Shown: positions 1 through 9,074, numbered from the stretch's first letter. The stretch is 64,000 nucleotides of DNA from CAJBVG01 sp943372995 (GCA_943372995.1 CALSAQ010000004.1:186001-250000); one strand, 5' to 3'. The notes: generated by a model not told the origin, from the sequence alone. A program made the numbers and translations.

Positions 1-389
1 TTATGGATGTGAAAAAAAACAAATCAGGGAAGTACGAAATTTGGACGCATAACGGAACCAAAAATACAGGAAAAGATCCCGTGGAATTTGCAATAGAAGT
101 AGAAAAATTAGGAGCTGGTGAAGTTGTGGTAAATTCTATTGATAATGATGGAATGATGAAGGGATACGATATGATTTTAATAGATAAAATCAGGGATGCT
201 ATTAATTTACCGTTAACTGTATTAGGCGGAGCTGGTTCGCTAAAAGATATTGGAAGTTTAATATCTAAACATAAGGTGATAGGAGCAGCGGCAGGAAGTT
301 TATTCGTATTTAAAGGTGTATACAAAGCAGTACTTATTAACTATCCGAAACCAAGTGAAAAGTTAGCTTTGCTTGCAGAAAACTTATAA
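1..389 (+). CDS. HisF-like imidazole-glycerol-phosphate synthase subunit of polysaccharide locus (5' partial)
   Basis: C-terminal half of a HisF-family TIM barrel; the N-terminus lies outside the window. Visible signatures are the EFAIEVEKLGAGEVVVNSID segment (barrel strand plus the NSID motif with catalytic-type Asp), DGMMKGYD, and the late phosphate-binding strand reading VLGGAGS, followed by GAAAGSLFVFKG. In surface-sugar loci the paralogues HisF2/WbuZ work with HisH2 and a WbpG/PseA-type amidotransferase to install an amino or acetamidino group on a nucleotide sugar. The tight linkage to fnlA 31 nt downstream favours that role over histidine biosynthesis. The partner HisH/WbpG genes would have to lie upstream, outside the window. 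The first visible ATG at base 3 is internal, not the true start. Confidence 0.88.
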   Translation, partial: MDVKKNKSGKYEIWTHNGTKNTGKDPVEFAIEVEKLGAGEVVVNSIDNDGMMKGYDMILIDKIRDAINLPLTVLGGAGSLKDIGSLISKHKVIGAAAGSLFVFKGVYKAVLINYPKPSEKLALLAENL

Positions 390-420
390 TAATTAATCAA
401 ATTGATTTAAAAATATAATC

Positions 421-1410
421 ATGTTTAAAGACAAAATATTATTAATTACTGGTGGAACAGGTTCTTTTGGGAATGCTGTATTGAAAAGATTCCTTAATAC
501 TGATATAAAAGAAATTAGAATTTTTAGTAGAGATGAAAAAAAACAGCACGACATGCGTGTTGAATTACAAAATGCTAAAGTGAAATTTTATATCGGTGAT
601 GTAAGAGATTACGATAGTTTGTATTCAGCATTATCTGGTGTCGATTATGTGTTTCATGCAGCTGCTTTAAAGCAAGTGCCTTCATGCGAATTTTACCCTA
701 TTGAAGCTGTTAGAACAAATGTCATAGGTACAGAAAATGTTTTAAATGCAGCAATTAACCAAAATGTAAAAAAAGTAATTTGCTTAAGTACAGACAAAGC
801 CGTGTATCCAATCAATGCAATGGGTATATCTAAAGCTATGATGGAAAAAGTAATGGTTGCTAAATCTCGTACTTCTGGTAATACAGTGCTTGTAGGAACT
901 AGGTATGGAAATGTAATGGCATCTAGAGGATCTGTAATACCATTGTTTTATGAGCAAATAAAAAATAATCAGCCAATAACGGTTACAGATCCAGAAATGA
1001 CTCGTTTTATGATGACATTAGACGATGCTGTAGAACTAGTATTATATGCTTTTGAACATGGAAACTCAGGAGATATTTTCGTGCAGAAATCACCAGCCTC
1101 AACAATTGGTGAGTTGGCAAATGCTATGGTGAAAATATACAATTCGAATGTTGAAGTAAAAGTTATTGGAACTAGACATGCAGAAAAATTGTACGAAACA
1201 TTGTTAGCTAGAGAGGAAGTTCAAGTAGCTGAAGATTTAGGAGATTATTACAGAGTTGCAGCAGATAACAGAGATTTAAATTATAATAAATACTTTACAG
1301 AGGGCTCTGGAAGTATTGCAAATGTAGAAGATTATCACTCTCATAATACAAGAAGATTACCTGAGAATGAATTAATTGATTTACTAAAAAGTATAGGATA
1401 TACAAACTAA
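421..1410 (+). CDS. fnlA: UDP-GlcNAc C4,6-dehydratase/C5-epimerase, FnlA/WbjB/CapE type
   Basis: First enzyme of UDP-N-acetyl-L-fucosamine synthesis: a cytoplasmic, NADP-dependent inverting dehydratase acting on UDP-GlcNAc. The 329-residue chain is full length for the family. The Rossmann motif TGGTGSFG is at residues 10-17 and the FHAAALKQVP strand near 78-87. The active-site region STDKAVYPINAMGISK has S123, M134 and K138, that is the altered Ser-Met-Lys triad of WbpM/FlaA1/CapE-type enzymes instead of the usual Ser-Tyr-Lys. A late TRHAEKLYE segment matches the family's substrate-binding part. It is followed after 7 nt by fnlC and then fnlB, the order and content expected for an L-FucNAc cassette. 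Confidence rests on this three-gene context as well as the motifs. Confidence 0.93.
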   Translation: MFKDKILLITGGTGSFGNAVLKRFLNTDIKEIRIFSRDEKKQHDMRVELQNAKVKFYIGDVRDYDSLYSALSGVDYVFHAAALKQVPSCEFYPIEAVRTNVIGTENVLNAAINQNVKKVICLSTDKAVYPINAMGISKAMMEKVMVAKSRTSGNTVLVGTRYGNVMASRGSVIPLFYEQIKNNQPITVTDPEMTRFMMTLDDAVELVLYAFEHGNSGDIFVQKSPASTIGELANAMVKIYNSNVEVKVIGTRHAEKLYETLLAREEVQVAEDLGDYYRVAADNRDLNYNKYFTEGSGSIANVEDYHSHNTRRLPENELIDLLKSIGYTN

Positions 1411-1417
1411 AATATAA

Positions 1418-2548
1418 ATGACTAAACTAAAATTAGTTACTGTAATAGGTACTCGTCCAGAAATAATTCGCTTAGCAGAAATAATTAAACTTGCTGATAA
1501 AAACTATAATCATATTTTAATACACACTGGTCAGAATTATGATTATACTCTTAATGAAATCTTCTTTGAGGATTTAGGATTAAGAAAGCCAGATTATTTT
1601 TTAGGTGTAGCAGGGGCTCATCTAGGTGAAACTATTGGAAATGTGATTGCTAAATCATATGAAGTTTTAGTAAAGGAGATGCCAGATGCATTGTTGGTTC
1701 TTGGTGATACAAACAGTGTATTATGTACAATTGCAGCAAAAAGATTGAAGATCCCTATATTTCATATGGAATCTGGAAATAGATGCTTTGATCAAAATGT
1801 ACCAGAAGAAATTAATAGAAAAATATCGGATCACATTAGCGATATTAACCTTACTTATACCGAACATTCTAGAAGATATTTATTAAGTGAAGGTTTCAGA
1901 AAGGACCATGTGTTTGTTACTGGTTCTCCATTATACGAAGTGCTTATTAAACACCAATCAGAAATTGATAACAGTAAAGTTTTAGAAAAACTAAATCTGA
2001 AAAAAAATAATTATTTTGTTGTAAGTGCACATAGAGAAGAAAATATAGATTTAGGGAATAATTTTTTAGAATTATCAGAAGCGTTAAACGCAGTTGCTGA
2101 AAAATATAATATGCCCATTGTTTTCTCAACACACCCGCGAACTCAGAAGCAAATCGAAAATAAAAAAATAAAATTCCATCCATTAATAATTAACATGCCA
2201 CCTTTTGGTTTTTTTGATTACGTTAATCTTCAAAAAAATGCCTATTGTGTTCTATCCGACAGTGGAACAATCAGTGAAGAATCGGCTATGATGAAATTCC
2301 CTGCAGTTAGTATAAGAACAAGCACAGAAAGACCAGAGGCTATTGATGCTGGTACTATCGTACTTGGAGGAATAACTAAAAATGAAGTTTTAAATGCAAT
2401 AAATATTTGTATGGACACTTATAATGTCGAGGATCAAAAATTGCCATGGGAATATTTGGTTAAGGATGTTTCATCTAGAATTATACGTGTAATACAGAGT
2501 TATACTAGCATTGTTAATAAAGTAATTTGGAATAAGCAAGATGTCTAA
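1418..2548 (+). CDS. fnlC: UDP-N-acetylglucosamine 2-epimerase family, FnlC/WbjD-type
   Basis: Non-hydrolysing UDP-HexNAc 2-epimerase fold (GT-B like), 376 residues. Motifs in order: VIGTRPEIIR near 9-18, HTGQNYDY, LVLGDTNS, HMESGNRCFD followed by VPEEINRK, a VSAHREEN loop and LSDSGTISEES, the last binding the UDP moiety. MnaA/WecB homologues share these motifs, but the position between fnlA and fnlB indicates the WbjD/FnlC role: 2-epimerisation of UDP-2-acetamido-2,6-dideoxy-L-talose to UDP-L-FucNAc. The 3' end overlaps fnlB by 8 nt, consistent with translational coupling in one operon. Exact substrate is inferred from context. Confidence 0.9.
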   Translation: MTKLKLVTVIGTRPEIIRLAEIIKLADKNYNHILIHTGQNYDYTLNEIFFEDLGLRKPDYFLGVAGAHLGETIGNVIAKSYEVLVKEMPDALLVLGDTNSVLCTIAAKRLKIPIFHMESGNRCFDQNVPEEINRKISDHISDINLTYTEHSRRYLLSEGFRKDHVFVTGSPLYEVLIKHQSEIDNSKVLEKLNLKKNNYFVVSAHREENIDLGNNFLELSEALNAVAEKYNMPIVFSTHPRTQKQIENKKIKFHPLIINMPPFGFFDYVNLQKNAYCVLSDSGTISEESAMMKFPAVSIRTSTERPEAIDAGTIVLGGITKNEVLNAINICMDTYNVEDQKLPWEYLVKDVSSRIIRVIQSYTSIVNKVIWNKQDV

Positions 2549-3413
2549 ATCTATAATAGTACTTGGAGCAAATGGGATGGCCGGTCATGTTATTACTACA
2601 GGCCTTCGTGAAGATATAAAAGGATATAATATAATAGCTGTAGCTAGGAACAGTAGTATTATCAATCCGGATGTGTTATTAGATGTTTCTGATTTTGACG
2701 GATTAAAGAATTTGATTCATCAAAATAAACCAGATGTAATCATCAATTGTATTGGCTTGTTGAATAAAACAGCTGAAGAAAATCCTGATCAGGCAATATT
2801 AATAAATTCATATTTGCCACATTTTTTAGAATCCGCCACTTCAAATACAAAAACTAAAGTTATTCATATCAGTACAGATTGTGTTTTTTCTGGCGATGAA
2901 GGATCATATACTGAAGATTCATTTAAGAACGGACGTGGGTATTACGCCCAATCAAAAGCACTAGGTGAAATAAATAACACAAAAGATTTAACTTTTAGAA
3001 CTTCAATAATAGGACCCGAATTAAATCAGAAAGGTATAGGTTTGCTTCACTGGTTTTTAAATCAGGAAAATGAAATTAATGGATATACAAAAGCATTTTG
3101 GACAGGCATTACAACTATAGAATTATTAAATGCCATTAAGTATGTATTGGAAAATGATATTTCTGGGTTATATCATTTAGTTTATCCTGAAAAAATATCA
3201 AAATTTAACTTAGTAGGTATTTTTAATGAGGTATTTAATGCAGGATTAAAAATAGTACCATATGATGGGTATAAAGTTGACAAGAGTTTAGTTAACACAA
3301 GAAAAGATTTCTCGTTTAAAGTTAAAAACTACGTAGAAATGGTGCAAGAGATGAAAAAATGGATTAACGAACATAAAGAGTTATACGCACACTATAATAA
3401 ATTTAATAGTTAA
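2541..3413 (+). CDS. fnlB: dTDP-4-dehydrorhamnose reductase-like reductase, FnlB/WbjC type
   Basis: Extended SDR of 290 residues. It has an N-terminal GANGMAGH nucleotide-binding turn near residue 9, an ISTDCVFSG strand with the catalytic Ser/Thr region near 110, and Y135-xxx-K139 in GYYAQSKALGE. This is the RmlD-type architecture. In L-FucNAc cassettes the product (WbjC/FnlB) acts on the 4-keto intermediate made by FnlA before FnlC epimerises it. The start overlaps the fnlC stop by 8 nt. The gene order here is A-C-B rather than the A-B-C of E. coli O26. Confidence 0.9.
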   Translation: MSKSIIVLGANGMAGHVITTGLREDIKGYNIIAVARNSSIINPDVLLDVSDFDGLKNLIHQNKPDVIINCIGLLNKTAEENPDQAILINSYLPHFLESATSNTKTKVIHISTDCVFSGDEGSYTEDSFKNGRGYYAQSKALGEINNTKDLTFRTSIIGPELNQKGIGLLHWFLNQENEINGYTKAFWTGITTIELLNAIKYVLENDISGLYHLVYPEKISKFNLVGIFNEVFNAGLKIVPYDGYKVDKSLVNTRKDFSFKVKNYVEMVQEMKKWINEHKELYAHYNKFNS

Positions 3414-3415
3414 AA

Positions 3416-4618
3416 ATGCGTATTCTAATAGTTACCCAATATTTTTGGCCAGAAAGTTTTAGGATAAATGACTTGTGTCTTGCATTAAAAGAAAGAGGGC
3501 ACGAAGTTGAAGTATTAACAGGAAAGCCAAATTACCCACAAGGTAAATTTTCCAAAGGCTATAGTTTTTGGAATAAACGAACAGAATATTGGAATGGAAT
3601 AAAAATATATAGATCTCCATTAGTACCTAGAGGTAAAGGGAAAGGAATACAATTGTTTGTTAACTATTTTTCATTTGCCTTTTTTTCTTCAATAAGAATG
3701 TTATTTATAAAACAAAAATTCGATAGAATTTTTGTTTACGAACCGTCACCTATTACCGTTGGATTACCAGGAATAGTTGCAAAATTCAAATCAAAAGCCC
3801 CAATGTATTTTTGGGTACAAGATCTTTGGCCAGAAAGTATATCAGCTGCAGGTGGAGTGAAAAATAAATATGTATTAGGCATTTTGAATTGGCTAACAAA
3901 GTTAATTTATAACAATTCAAAAAAAATTCTAGTTCAATCAAAAGCATTTATACCATATATTTTAAATCAAAATATTGATTCGTCGAAATTAATATATTAC
4001 CCAAATTCTACAGAAAGTTATTATAATGTAACTAAAGCAACAGTTGATAAATTGAATTTATTGCCCAGTGGGATAAGGTTAATGTTTGCAGGAAATATTG
4101 GGGAATCTCAAAGCTTTGATACTTTATTAGGAGCCGCAGTAATTCTTAAAAGAGAAAATGTTCATGTACATTGGGTAATACTAGGGGAAGGAAGAATGAA
4201 GGAATATGTTTTATCTAAAATTATTGAGCTCAAATTAGCAGATAATTTTCACTTGTTGGGTTCTTTTCCGAGCACAGAAATGCCTAGCTTTTTTAGTTGT
4301 GCAGACGCACTATTAGTATCATTAAAAAAAGATCCAATTTTTTCATATACAATACCTTCAAAAATACAATCCTATTTAGCTTGTGGGAAACCAATTATAA
4401 CTAGCTTAGATGGAGAGGGTTCTCGCATTATAGAAGAGGCTAATGCTGGATTTACAAGTCCATCCGAAAACCCTATTGAATTAGCTAACACTATCAAGAG
4501 GTTTTTAAGTCTTACAAAAGATGAACAAGAAATGTTAGGTATTAATGCAAGAAAATATTTCGATAAAGAATTTGAACGTGAATTGCTTGTAGATAAGTTG
4601 GAGGAAATTTTAAGTTAA
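3416..4618 (+). CDS. Glycosyltransferase family 4, WbuB-like
   Basis: GT-B fold glycosyltransferase of 400 residues. The N-terminus MRILIVTQYFWPESFRIND is characteristic of WbuB-type transferases. The acceptor domain contains GKPNYPQGK and VQDLWPESI. The donor domain begins near LMFAGNIGESQ, with VILGEGRMK and a C-terminal PSKIQSYLACGKPII followed by an Glu-containing loop for the nucleotide sugar. WbuB proteins are linked to fnlABC loci and are thought to transfer L-FucNAc to the lipid-linked first sugar. This gene begins 2 nt after fnlB and ends 1 nt before the next gene, so it is clearly in the same operon. The donor assignment is inference from context. Confidence 0.86.
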   Translation: MRILIVTQYFWPESFRINDLCLALKERGHEVEVLTGKPNYPQGKFSKGYSFWNKRTEYWNGIKIYRSPLVPRGKGKGIQLFVNYFSFAFFSSIRMLFIKQKFDRIFVYEPSPITVGLPGIVAKFKSKAPMYFWVQDLWPESISAAGGVKNKYVLGILNWLTKLIYNNSKKILVQSKAFIPYILNQNIDSSKLIYYPNSTESYYNVTKATVDKLNLLPSGIRLMFAGNIGESQSFDTLLGAAVILKRENVHVHWVILGEGRMKEYVLSKIIELKLADNFHLLGSFPSTEMPSFFSCADALLVSLKKDPIFSYTIPSKIQSYLACGKPIITSLDGEGSRIIEEANAGFTSPSENPIELANTIKRFLSLTKDEQEMLGINARKYFDKEFERELLVDKLEEILS

Positions 4619-4619
4619 T

Positions 4620-5510
4620 ATGACAAATATACTTGTAACAGGAGCCTCTGGTTTTGTAGGAAAAAATCTATTAAAGTATTTAGATTCTAAGAACTATAAT
4701 ATTACAGTTTATGATAGGGACAAAGGAATAGATAATTTTAATCATTTTGATGTTATTATACATTTGGCTGGTAAAGCTCATGATTTATTAAATGTGTCTA
4801 AACCTCAAGACTATTATGATGCAAATTTTGAGTTAACAAAGAAATTGTATAACCAGTTTATAGAGTCTAATTCAAAGAAGTTTATATTTATAAGTTCAGT
4901 TAAAGCTAGTGCGGATACAGTTATTGGAATACTTACAGAAAATGATCAGACTAACCCTAAAACACATTATGGGAAATCTAAGTTATTTGCTGAGAATTAT
5001 ATCCAATCGATTGAATTACCAGAAAGTAAATACTATTATATCTTAAGGCCTTGTATGATTCATGGACCCGGTAATAAAGGAAATCTAAATTTACTTTACA
5101 AGTTTGTTTCTAAAGGGATACCTTGGCCCTTGGCTGGATTTGATAATCAAAGATCATTTCTAAGTATTGATAACTTATGTTTTGTAATTAAAGAGTTAAT
5201 TGATAGAGACGATATCCAATCCGATATTTATAATGTTGCAGATGATGAACCAATTTCAACAAACGAACTTATAAACATTATTTCTCAGACATTAAACCTA
5301 AAACCGAAATTGTGGAGAATAAACAATTCATTAATTAGAAGCATTGCAAAAATAGGAGATAAGCTTGGTTTGCCATTAAACTCGGAACGTTTAAAAAAAC
5401 TTACTGAAAGCTATGTTGTATCAAACGAGAAATTACTTAAAGTGATAAAAAAAGACATGCCATATAGCACAAAAGAAGGTTTGGTGTCTACTATAAAATC
5501 TTTCAAATGA
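4620..5510 (+). CDS. NAD-dependent epimerase/4-keto sugar reductase (WbpV/WbpK-like)
   Basis: Extended SDR of 296 residues: Rossmann motif TGASGFVG at 7-14, HLAGKAHDL near 48-56, Ser-containing FISSVKAS near 90-96, and catalytic Y117-xxx-K121 in HYGKSK. The RPCMIHGPGNKGNL and FDNQRSFLSIDNL segments resemble WbpV-type enzymes rather than galactose epimerases. Such enzymes reduce the 4-keto-6-deoxy-HexNAc made by a WbpM dehydratase, giving UDP-D-FucNAc or UDP-D-QuiNAc. The following gene overlaps by 4 nt (ATGA) and encodes the matching WbpL-like transferase, and a WbpM homologue lies 1.6 kb downstream. Which of the two sugars is made cannot be read from the sequence. Confidence 0.84.
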   Translation: MTNILVTGASGFVGKNLLKYLDSKNYNITVYDRDKGIDNFNHFDVIIHLAGKAHDLLNVSKPQDYYDANFELTKKLYNQFIESNSKKFIFISSVKASADTVIGILTENDQTNPKTHYGKSKLFAENYIQSIELPESKYYYILRPCMIHGPGNKGNLNLLYKFVSKGIPWPLAGFDNQRSFLSIDNLCFVIKELIDRDDIQSDIYNVADDEPISTNELINIISQTLNLKPKLWRINNSLIRSIAKIGDKLGLPLNSERLKKLTESYVVSNEKLLKVIKKDMPYSTKEGLVSTIKSFK

Positions 5511-6469
5511 TTAATCAATTTGTTATTTATATTATTTTCTTTCTATTGATAGAATTACTCTATTTCAGAATAGCAGATAAATTTAATATTATAGATAAGC
5601 CGAATGAAAGAAGCTCTCATTCAAGAGTTACTCTTCGTGGAGCTGGTGTAATTTTCCCAATAGCATTTTTAATAACTTTCTTGAGTTTTAATAATTATCA
5701 GAATTATTGGGCATTAATTATTGGAACTATCGGAATAAGCACCATTAGTTTTTTAGATGATGTTATTACATTAAAGAATAAATACAGATTATTAGTTCAC
5801 TTTGGGTCGGTTGCACTGTTATTGTATCAATTAGATTTGTTCAACACTCATCCACTTTATTTAATACCAGCTTTTATTCTTGTTGTAGGAGTGATTAATG
5901 CATATAACTTTATGGATGGGATAAATGGAATACATGTAATGTATTCTATAGTAGTTGTAGGAACATTATGTTTAATTTCAGAGCAACAGACTCTTCTTTT
6001 ACCTACTGATGTTTTTATTGGATTACTGAGTTCATTAATTGTTTTTGCATTTTTTAATTTCCGAAAAAAAGCAAAATGTTTTTCTGGTGATGTGGGTAGT
6101 ATTTCAATTGCTTTTATTGTATCATTTTTAATAATTAAATTAATTATCAATACAGAAGATTTTAAGTGGATATTACTTTTAGGTGTTTATGGAATAGATT
6201 CAGTAGGCACAATAGTTTTAAGATTAATTAGAAAAGAAAATATTTTCGTTGCTCATAGATCACACTTTTACCAGTTCTTGGCTAACGATAAAAAAGTAAG
6301 CCACATCACTGTCTCATTAGTGTATGCTATTATACAACTTATCTATAATGGTATATTGCTATACACAAGTCTTTATTACATAATATTTTTTAGTCTGTGC
6401 TTAATAGTTATTTATATATTATTGAGGTTGAAATTTGAAGGGTACCAACGTCTATTCGTTAAGTATTAG
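5507..6469 (+). CDS. MraY/WecA-family sugar-1-phosphate transferase, WbpL-like
   Basis: Polytopic inner-membrane enzyme of 320 residues that would attach the first sugar phosphate to undecaprenyl phosphate. Family motifs: DKPNERSSH then LRGAG near residue 25-45, FLDDV (catalytic Asp pair), NAYNFMDGINGI, CFSGDVGS and VAHRSHFYQ. About ten hydrophobic segments are evident. The substrate loop resembles WbpL-type transferases for FucNAc/QuiNAc-1-phosphate, and the gene overlaps its presumed supplier, the reductase, by 4 nt. The window holds a second member of this superfamily at 10354-11403, which is closer to WecA/TagO. Confidence 0.87.
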   Translation: MINQFVIYIIFFLLIELLYFRIADKFNIIDKPNERSSHSRVTLRGAGVIFPIAFLITFLSFNNYQNYWALIIGTIGISTISFLDDVITLKNKYRLLVHFGSVALLLYQLDLFNTHPLYLIPAFILVVGVINAYNFMDGINGIHVMYSIVVVGTLCLISEQQTLLLPTDVFIGLLSSLIVFAFFNFRKKAKCFSGDVGSISIAFIVSFLIIKLIINTEDFKWILLLGVYGIDSVGTIVLRLIRKENIFVAHRSHFYQFLANDKKVSHITVSLVYAIIQLIYNGILLYTSLYYIIFFSLCLIVIYILLRLKFEGYQRLFVKY

Positions 6470-6488
6470 TTGTTTCTAAAATTACGTT

Positions 6489-6995
6489 GTGAAAAAAGTA
6501 ATTGTTTATGGATTTGGTGGTCATGGTAAAGTAATCACGGAGCTATTATTAGAATCTGGGATTCAATGGGTTGGAATATTCGACGATAATTTTATATCCC
6601 CATCTAATGATAAGGTGAAATATTTAGGCAGTTATAGCCCACAACTACACAATGATATACCAATAATATTAGCTATTGGAAATAGTTCTTCTAGAAAAGC
6701 TTTAACAGAATTAATTAAACACCCATATTTTACATTTATCCATCAAAGCGCATATATAGCCCCTAGTGCAAAAATAGAAGAGGGTACAGTTGTGTTACAG
6801 GGTGCTATTATTCAATCAAATTCAATTATAGGAAAGCATTGTATAGTAAATATAAATGCAAGCATAGACCACGACACTTCTATCTCCGATTTTGTTCATA
6901 TCGCTCCTCATTCCTACATTGGGAGTAATTCAACCATCTCTGGCTTAAATGACCTAATTCCAGGTCAAATTCTCCCCAGGTTTACCAATATTTAG
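6489..6995 (+). CDS. PglD-like sugar O/N-acetyltransferase, shortened
   Basis: 168 residues from a GTG start. The N-terminal half is a PglD-type nucleotide-sugar binding domain (VYGFGGHGKVITELL). The C-terminal half is a left-handed beta-helix with hexapeptide-like repeats and an IDHDT segment holding the family catalytic His. PglD/NeuD-type proteins usually run to about 200-220 residues. Here the helix stops after about three coils and the last stretch, after SNSTIS, no longer follows the hexapeptide pattern. It may therefore be decaying or truncated. Such enzymes N-acetylate UDP-4-amino-6-deoxy sugars made by a DegT-type aminotransferase, and no such aminotransferase is present in the visible part of the locus. 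The gap to the next gene is 135 nt and carries that gene's promoter. Confidence 0.72.
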   Translation: MKKVIVYGFGGHGKVITELLLESGIQWVGIFDDNFISPSNDKVKYLGSYSPQLHNDIPIILAIGNSSSRKALTELIKHPYFTFIHQSAYIAPSAKIEEGTVVLQGAIIQSNSIIGKHCIVNINASIDHDTSISDFVHIAPHSYIGSNSTISGLNDLIPGQILPRFTNI

Positions 6996-7074
6996 TGCCT
7001 TTAGCTTATTTCTAATCCGTATATCTTCTTAAAGACCTGTATATTTAAAGTAATTATTCCCTTAATATTTTTAG

Positions 7075-7108
7075 TTGTAAGATATTCGTAAAAAATGCAA
7101 TATCTTTG
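7075..7108 (+). promoter_or_regulatory. Bacteroidota-type promoter for the WbpM-like gene
   Basis: A TATCTTTG core (7101-7108) fits the TAnnTTTG -7 consensus of the Bacteroidota primary sigma factor. A TTG at 7075-7077 lies 23 nt upstream as a possible -33 element. The ATG follows 22 nt after the core, so a short leader is expected. It separates the WbpM-like gene from the upstream operon. Confidence 0.55.
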
Positions 7109-7130
7109 CTTTAATACTAAATAACCAAAT

Positions 7131-9041
7131 ATGTCTTTAGTTCAGAAACTGCTAAGTCGCTATACAGGCAAATATGCCTCTAGGTGGTTAGTGCTTTTTA
7201 TTGATATGTGTTTGGTAACCATAGCCTATCTAATTGCATGGATAGTAAGATTTAACTTCCAAATAGAGCAAATGAGCTTATTTGAGGTTACCACAAGCTT
7301 TTACTTTGTAGCTGCTATTTACTTAAGCTTCTTCTTTGTTTTCAAGTCTTTTGTTGGTGTCATTAGACATACCAGCATGTACGATACTATTAAAATCATC
7401 CAAGCAGCTACAGCATCGGCAATAACAGCCTTTATTTGTTCTCTATTATACAAGTCACTTATTTCTGGGAATTCCTATTTGATTCCAAGTTCTATTATAC
7501 TGATTCATGCACTTTTAACAATTTTCATGTTGATTTCAGCTAGGATTGTATTTAAGGCTGCATTTATAACATTGGTTGGAACAGGGGAAGGCGCCAAAAG
7601 GAATGTTTTAATTTATGGTGCAGGGCAATCGGGTATCATCACACTTAACACTTTGTCACAAGATTCTAAGTCGGATGTTAGTGTAATGGGTTTTATAGAT
7701 GATAACCAATCTAAAATTGGTAAAACTTTAGCCGGAATTAAAATTTATTCTGCTGAAGAGGCATTAAACGGAATGTTGGATAAGAGAAATATCTCTGAAG
7801 TAATATTATCTATACAAAATATTTCTGCTGCTAGGAAAGCGGAAATTGTGAATAGATGTTTAGAAATGAATGTTCAGGTGAAAAATGTTCCTCCCATTTC
7901 TAGATGGATTAATGGAGAACTAAGTACACGACAAATTAAAGCGGTTAGAATTGAAGATCTACTTAATAGAGAGCCCATCAAACTTAACCAAGAGAACATT
8001 TATAATGAGCTTACTGAAAAAATTATTATGATTACTGGTGCCGCGGGTTCTATCGGTTCTGAAATAGCTCGGCAAGTACTATCTTATAAGCCTAAATTAG
8101 TCTTATTTATAGATCAGGCAGAAACTCCAATGTATGAATTGGAACTCAACCTGCGTAAAAAAATTGAGAGATACCATGTATTAACGAAATTCATCATTGC
8201 TGATGTATCTAATAAACAAGCAATGGAAAGAATATTTGAAGAATATCACCCAAGTAAGGTTTTTCATGCTGCAGCGTATAAACATGTGCCTTTAATGGAG
8301 TCTAATCCTTTTGAAGCCGTTAGAGTAAACGCATTGGGAACTAAAACTATGGCAGACTTATCTGTTAAATATGGAGTAAAAAAGTTTGTAATGGTATCTA
8401 CAGATAAAGCAGTAAACCCAACAAATGTAATGGGGGCTACCAAACGAATTGCAGAAATTTACACACAATGTTTAAGTAAAGTTCCAGGGCAGAAAACCTC
8501 TTTCATTACTACAAGGTTTGGAAATGTTTTAGGCTCTAATGGATCGGTTATACCTCTCTTTAAAAAACAAATTGAACAAGGAGGCCCAATAACAGTTACC
8601 CACCCAGAGATTACTAGATATTTCATGACTATCCCTGAAGCTTGTCAACTCGTATTGGAAGCAGGTGCAATGGGAAAAGGTGGTGAAATATTTATATTTG
8701 ATATGGGCGAATCGGTAAAAATTATTGATGTTGCCAAGAATATGATAAAACTATCAGGACTAACTTTAGGACGTGATATTCAAATTGAAATTACGGGCTT
8801 GAGACCTGGTGAAAAATTATATGAGGAGTTACTTAACGATACCGAAAATAACCTCCCAACCCATCACGAAAAAATTAAAATTGCTAATGTTCAAGAATAT
8901 GAATATTCTTATGTGAATGAGGAATTCGATAAATTAATTGAATGTTGCAAGAATGCTGATCACCTAGAATTGGTAACTCAGATTAAATCTATAGTTAAGG
9001 AATATGTTAGTAATAACTCTATTTATGAGACCCTTGACTAA
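7131..9041 (+). CDS. Membrane UDP-GlcNAc 4,6-dehydratase, WbpM/FlaA1/CapD family
   Basis: Full-length 636-residue polysaccharide biosynthesis protein. The N-terminus has about four transmembrane segments (residues 15-140). A CoA-binding-like Rossmann domain (VLIYGAGQSG) and then the catalytic SDR domain with TGAAGSIG at 302-309 follow. The active site STDKAVNPTNVMGATK gives S423, M434 and K438, the Ser-Met-Lys triad described for WbpM. HAAAYKHVPLME and GLRPGEKLYEE are further family hallmarks. It converts UDP-GlcNAc to the 4-keto-6-deoxy sugar, here the likely precursor for the WbpV-like reductase at 4620-5510. It is preceded by its own promoter and followed by a separate glycosyltransferase transcription unit. 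Confidence 0.94.
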   Translation: MSLVQKLLSRYTGKYASRWLVLFIDMCLVTIAYLIAWIVRFNFQIEQMSLFEVTTSFYFVAAIYLSFFFVFKSFVGVIRHTSMYDTIKIIQAATASAITAFICSLLYKSLISGNSYLIPSSIILIHALLTIFMLISARIVFKAAFITLVGTGEGAKRNVLIYGAGQSGIITLNTLSQDSKSDVSVMGFIDDNQSKIGKTLAGIKIYSAEEALNGMLDKRNISEVILSIQNISAARKAEIVNRCLEMNVQVKNVPPISRWINGELSTRQIKAVRIEDLLNREPIKLNQENIYNELTEKIIMITGAAGSIGSEIARQVLSYKPKLVLFIDQAETPMYELELNLRKKIERYHVLTKFIIADVSNKQAMERIFEEYHPSKVFHAAAYKHVPLMESNPFEAVRVNALGTKTMADLSVKYGVKKFVMVSTDKAVNPTNVMGATKRIAEIYTQCLSKVPGQKTSFITTRFGNVLGSNGSVIPLFKKQIEQGGPITVTHPEITRYFMTIPEACQLVLEAGAMGKGGEIFIFDMGESVKIIDVAKNMIKLSGLTLGRDIQIEITGLRPGEKLYEELLNDTENNLPTHHEKIKIANVQEYEYSYVNEEFDKLIECCKNADHLELVTQIKSIVKEYVSNNSIYETLD

Positions 9042-9063
9042 TTCGTTTATTCGATAAAATTAT

Positions 9064-9071
9064 TATATTCG
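9064..9071 (+). promoter_or_regulatory. Candidate -7 element TATATTCG
   Basis: TATATTCG matches the Bacteroidota -7 pattern with C for T at position 7. Only 3 nt separate it from the ATG at 9075, so a transcript from it would be nearly leaderless. The -33 element is not obvious. Confidence 0.35.
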
Positions 9072-9074
9072 GAT

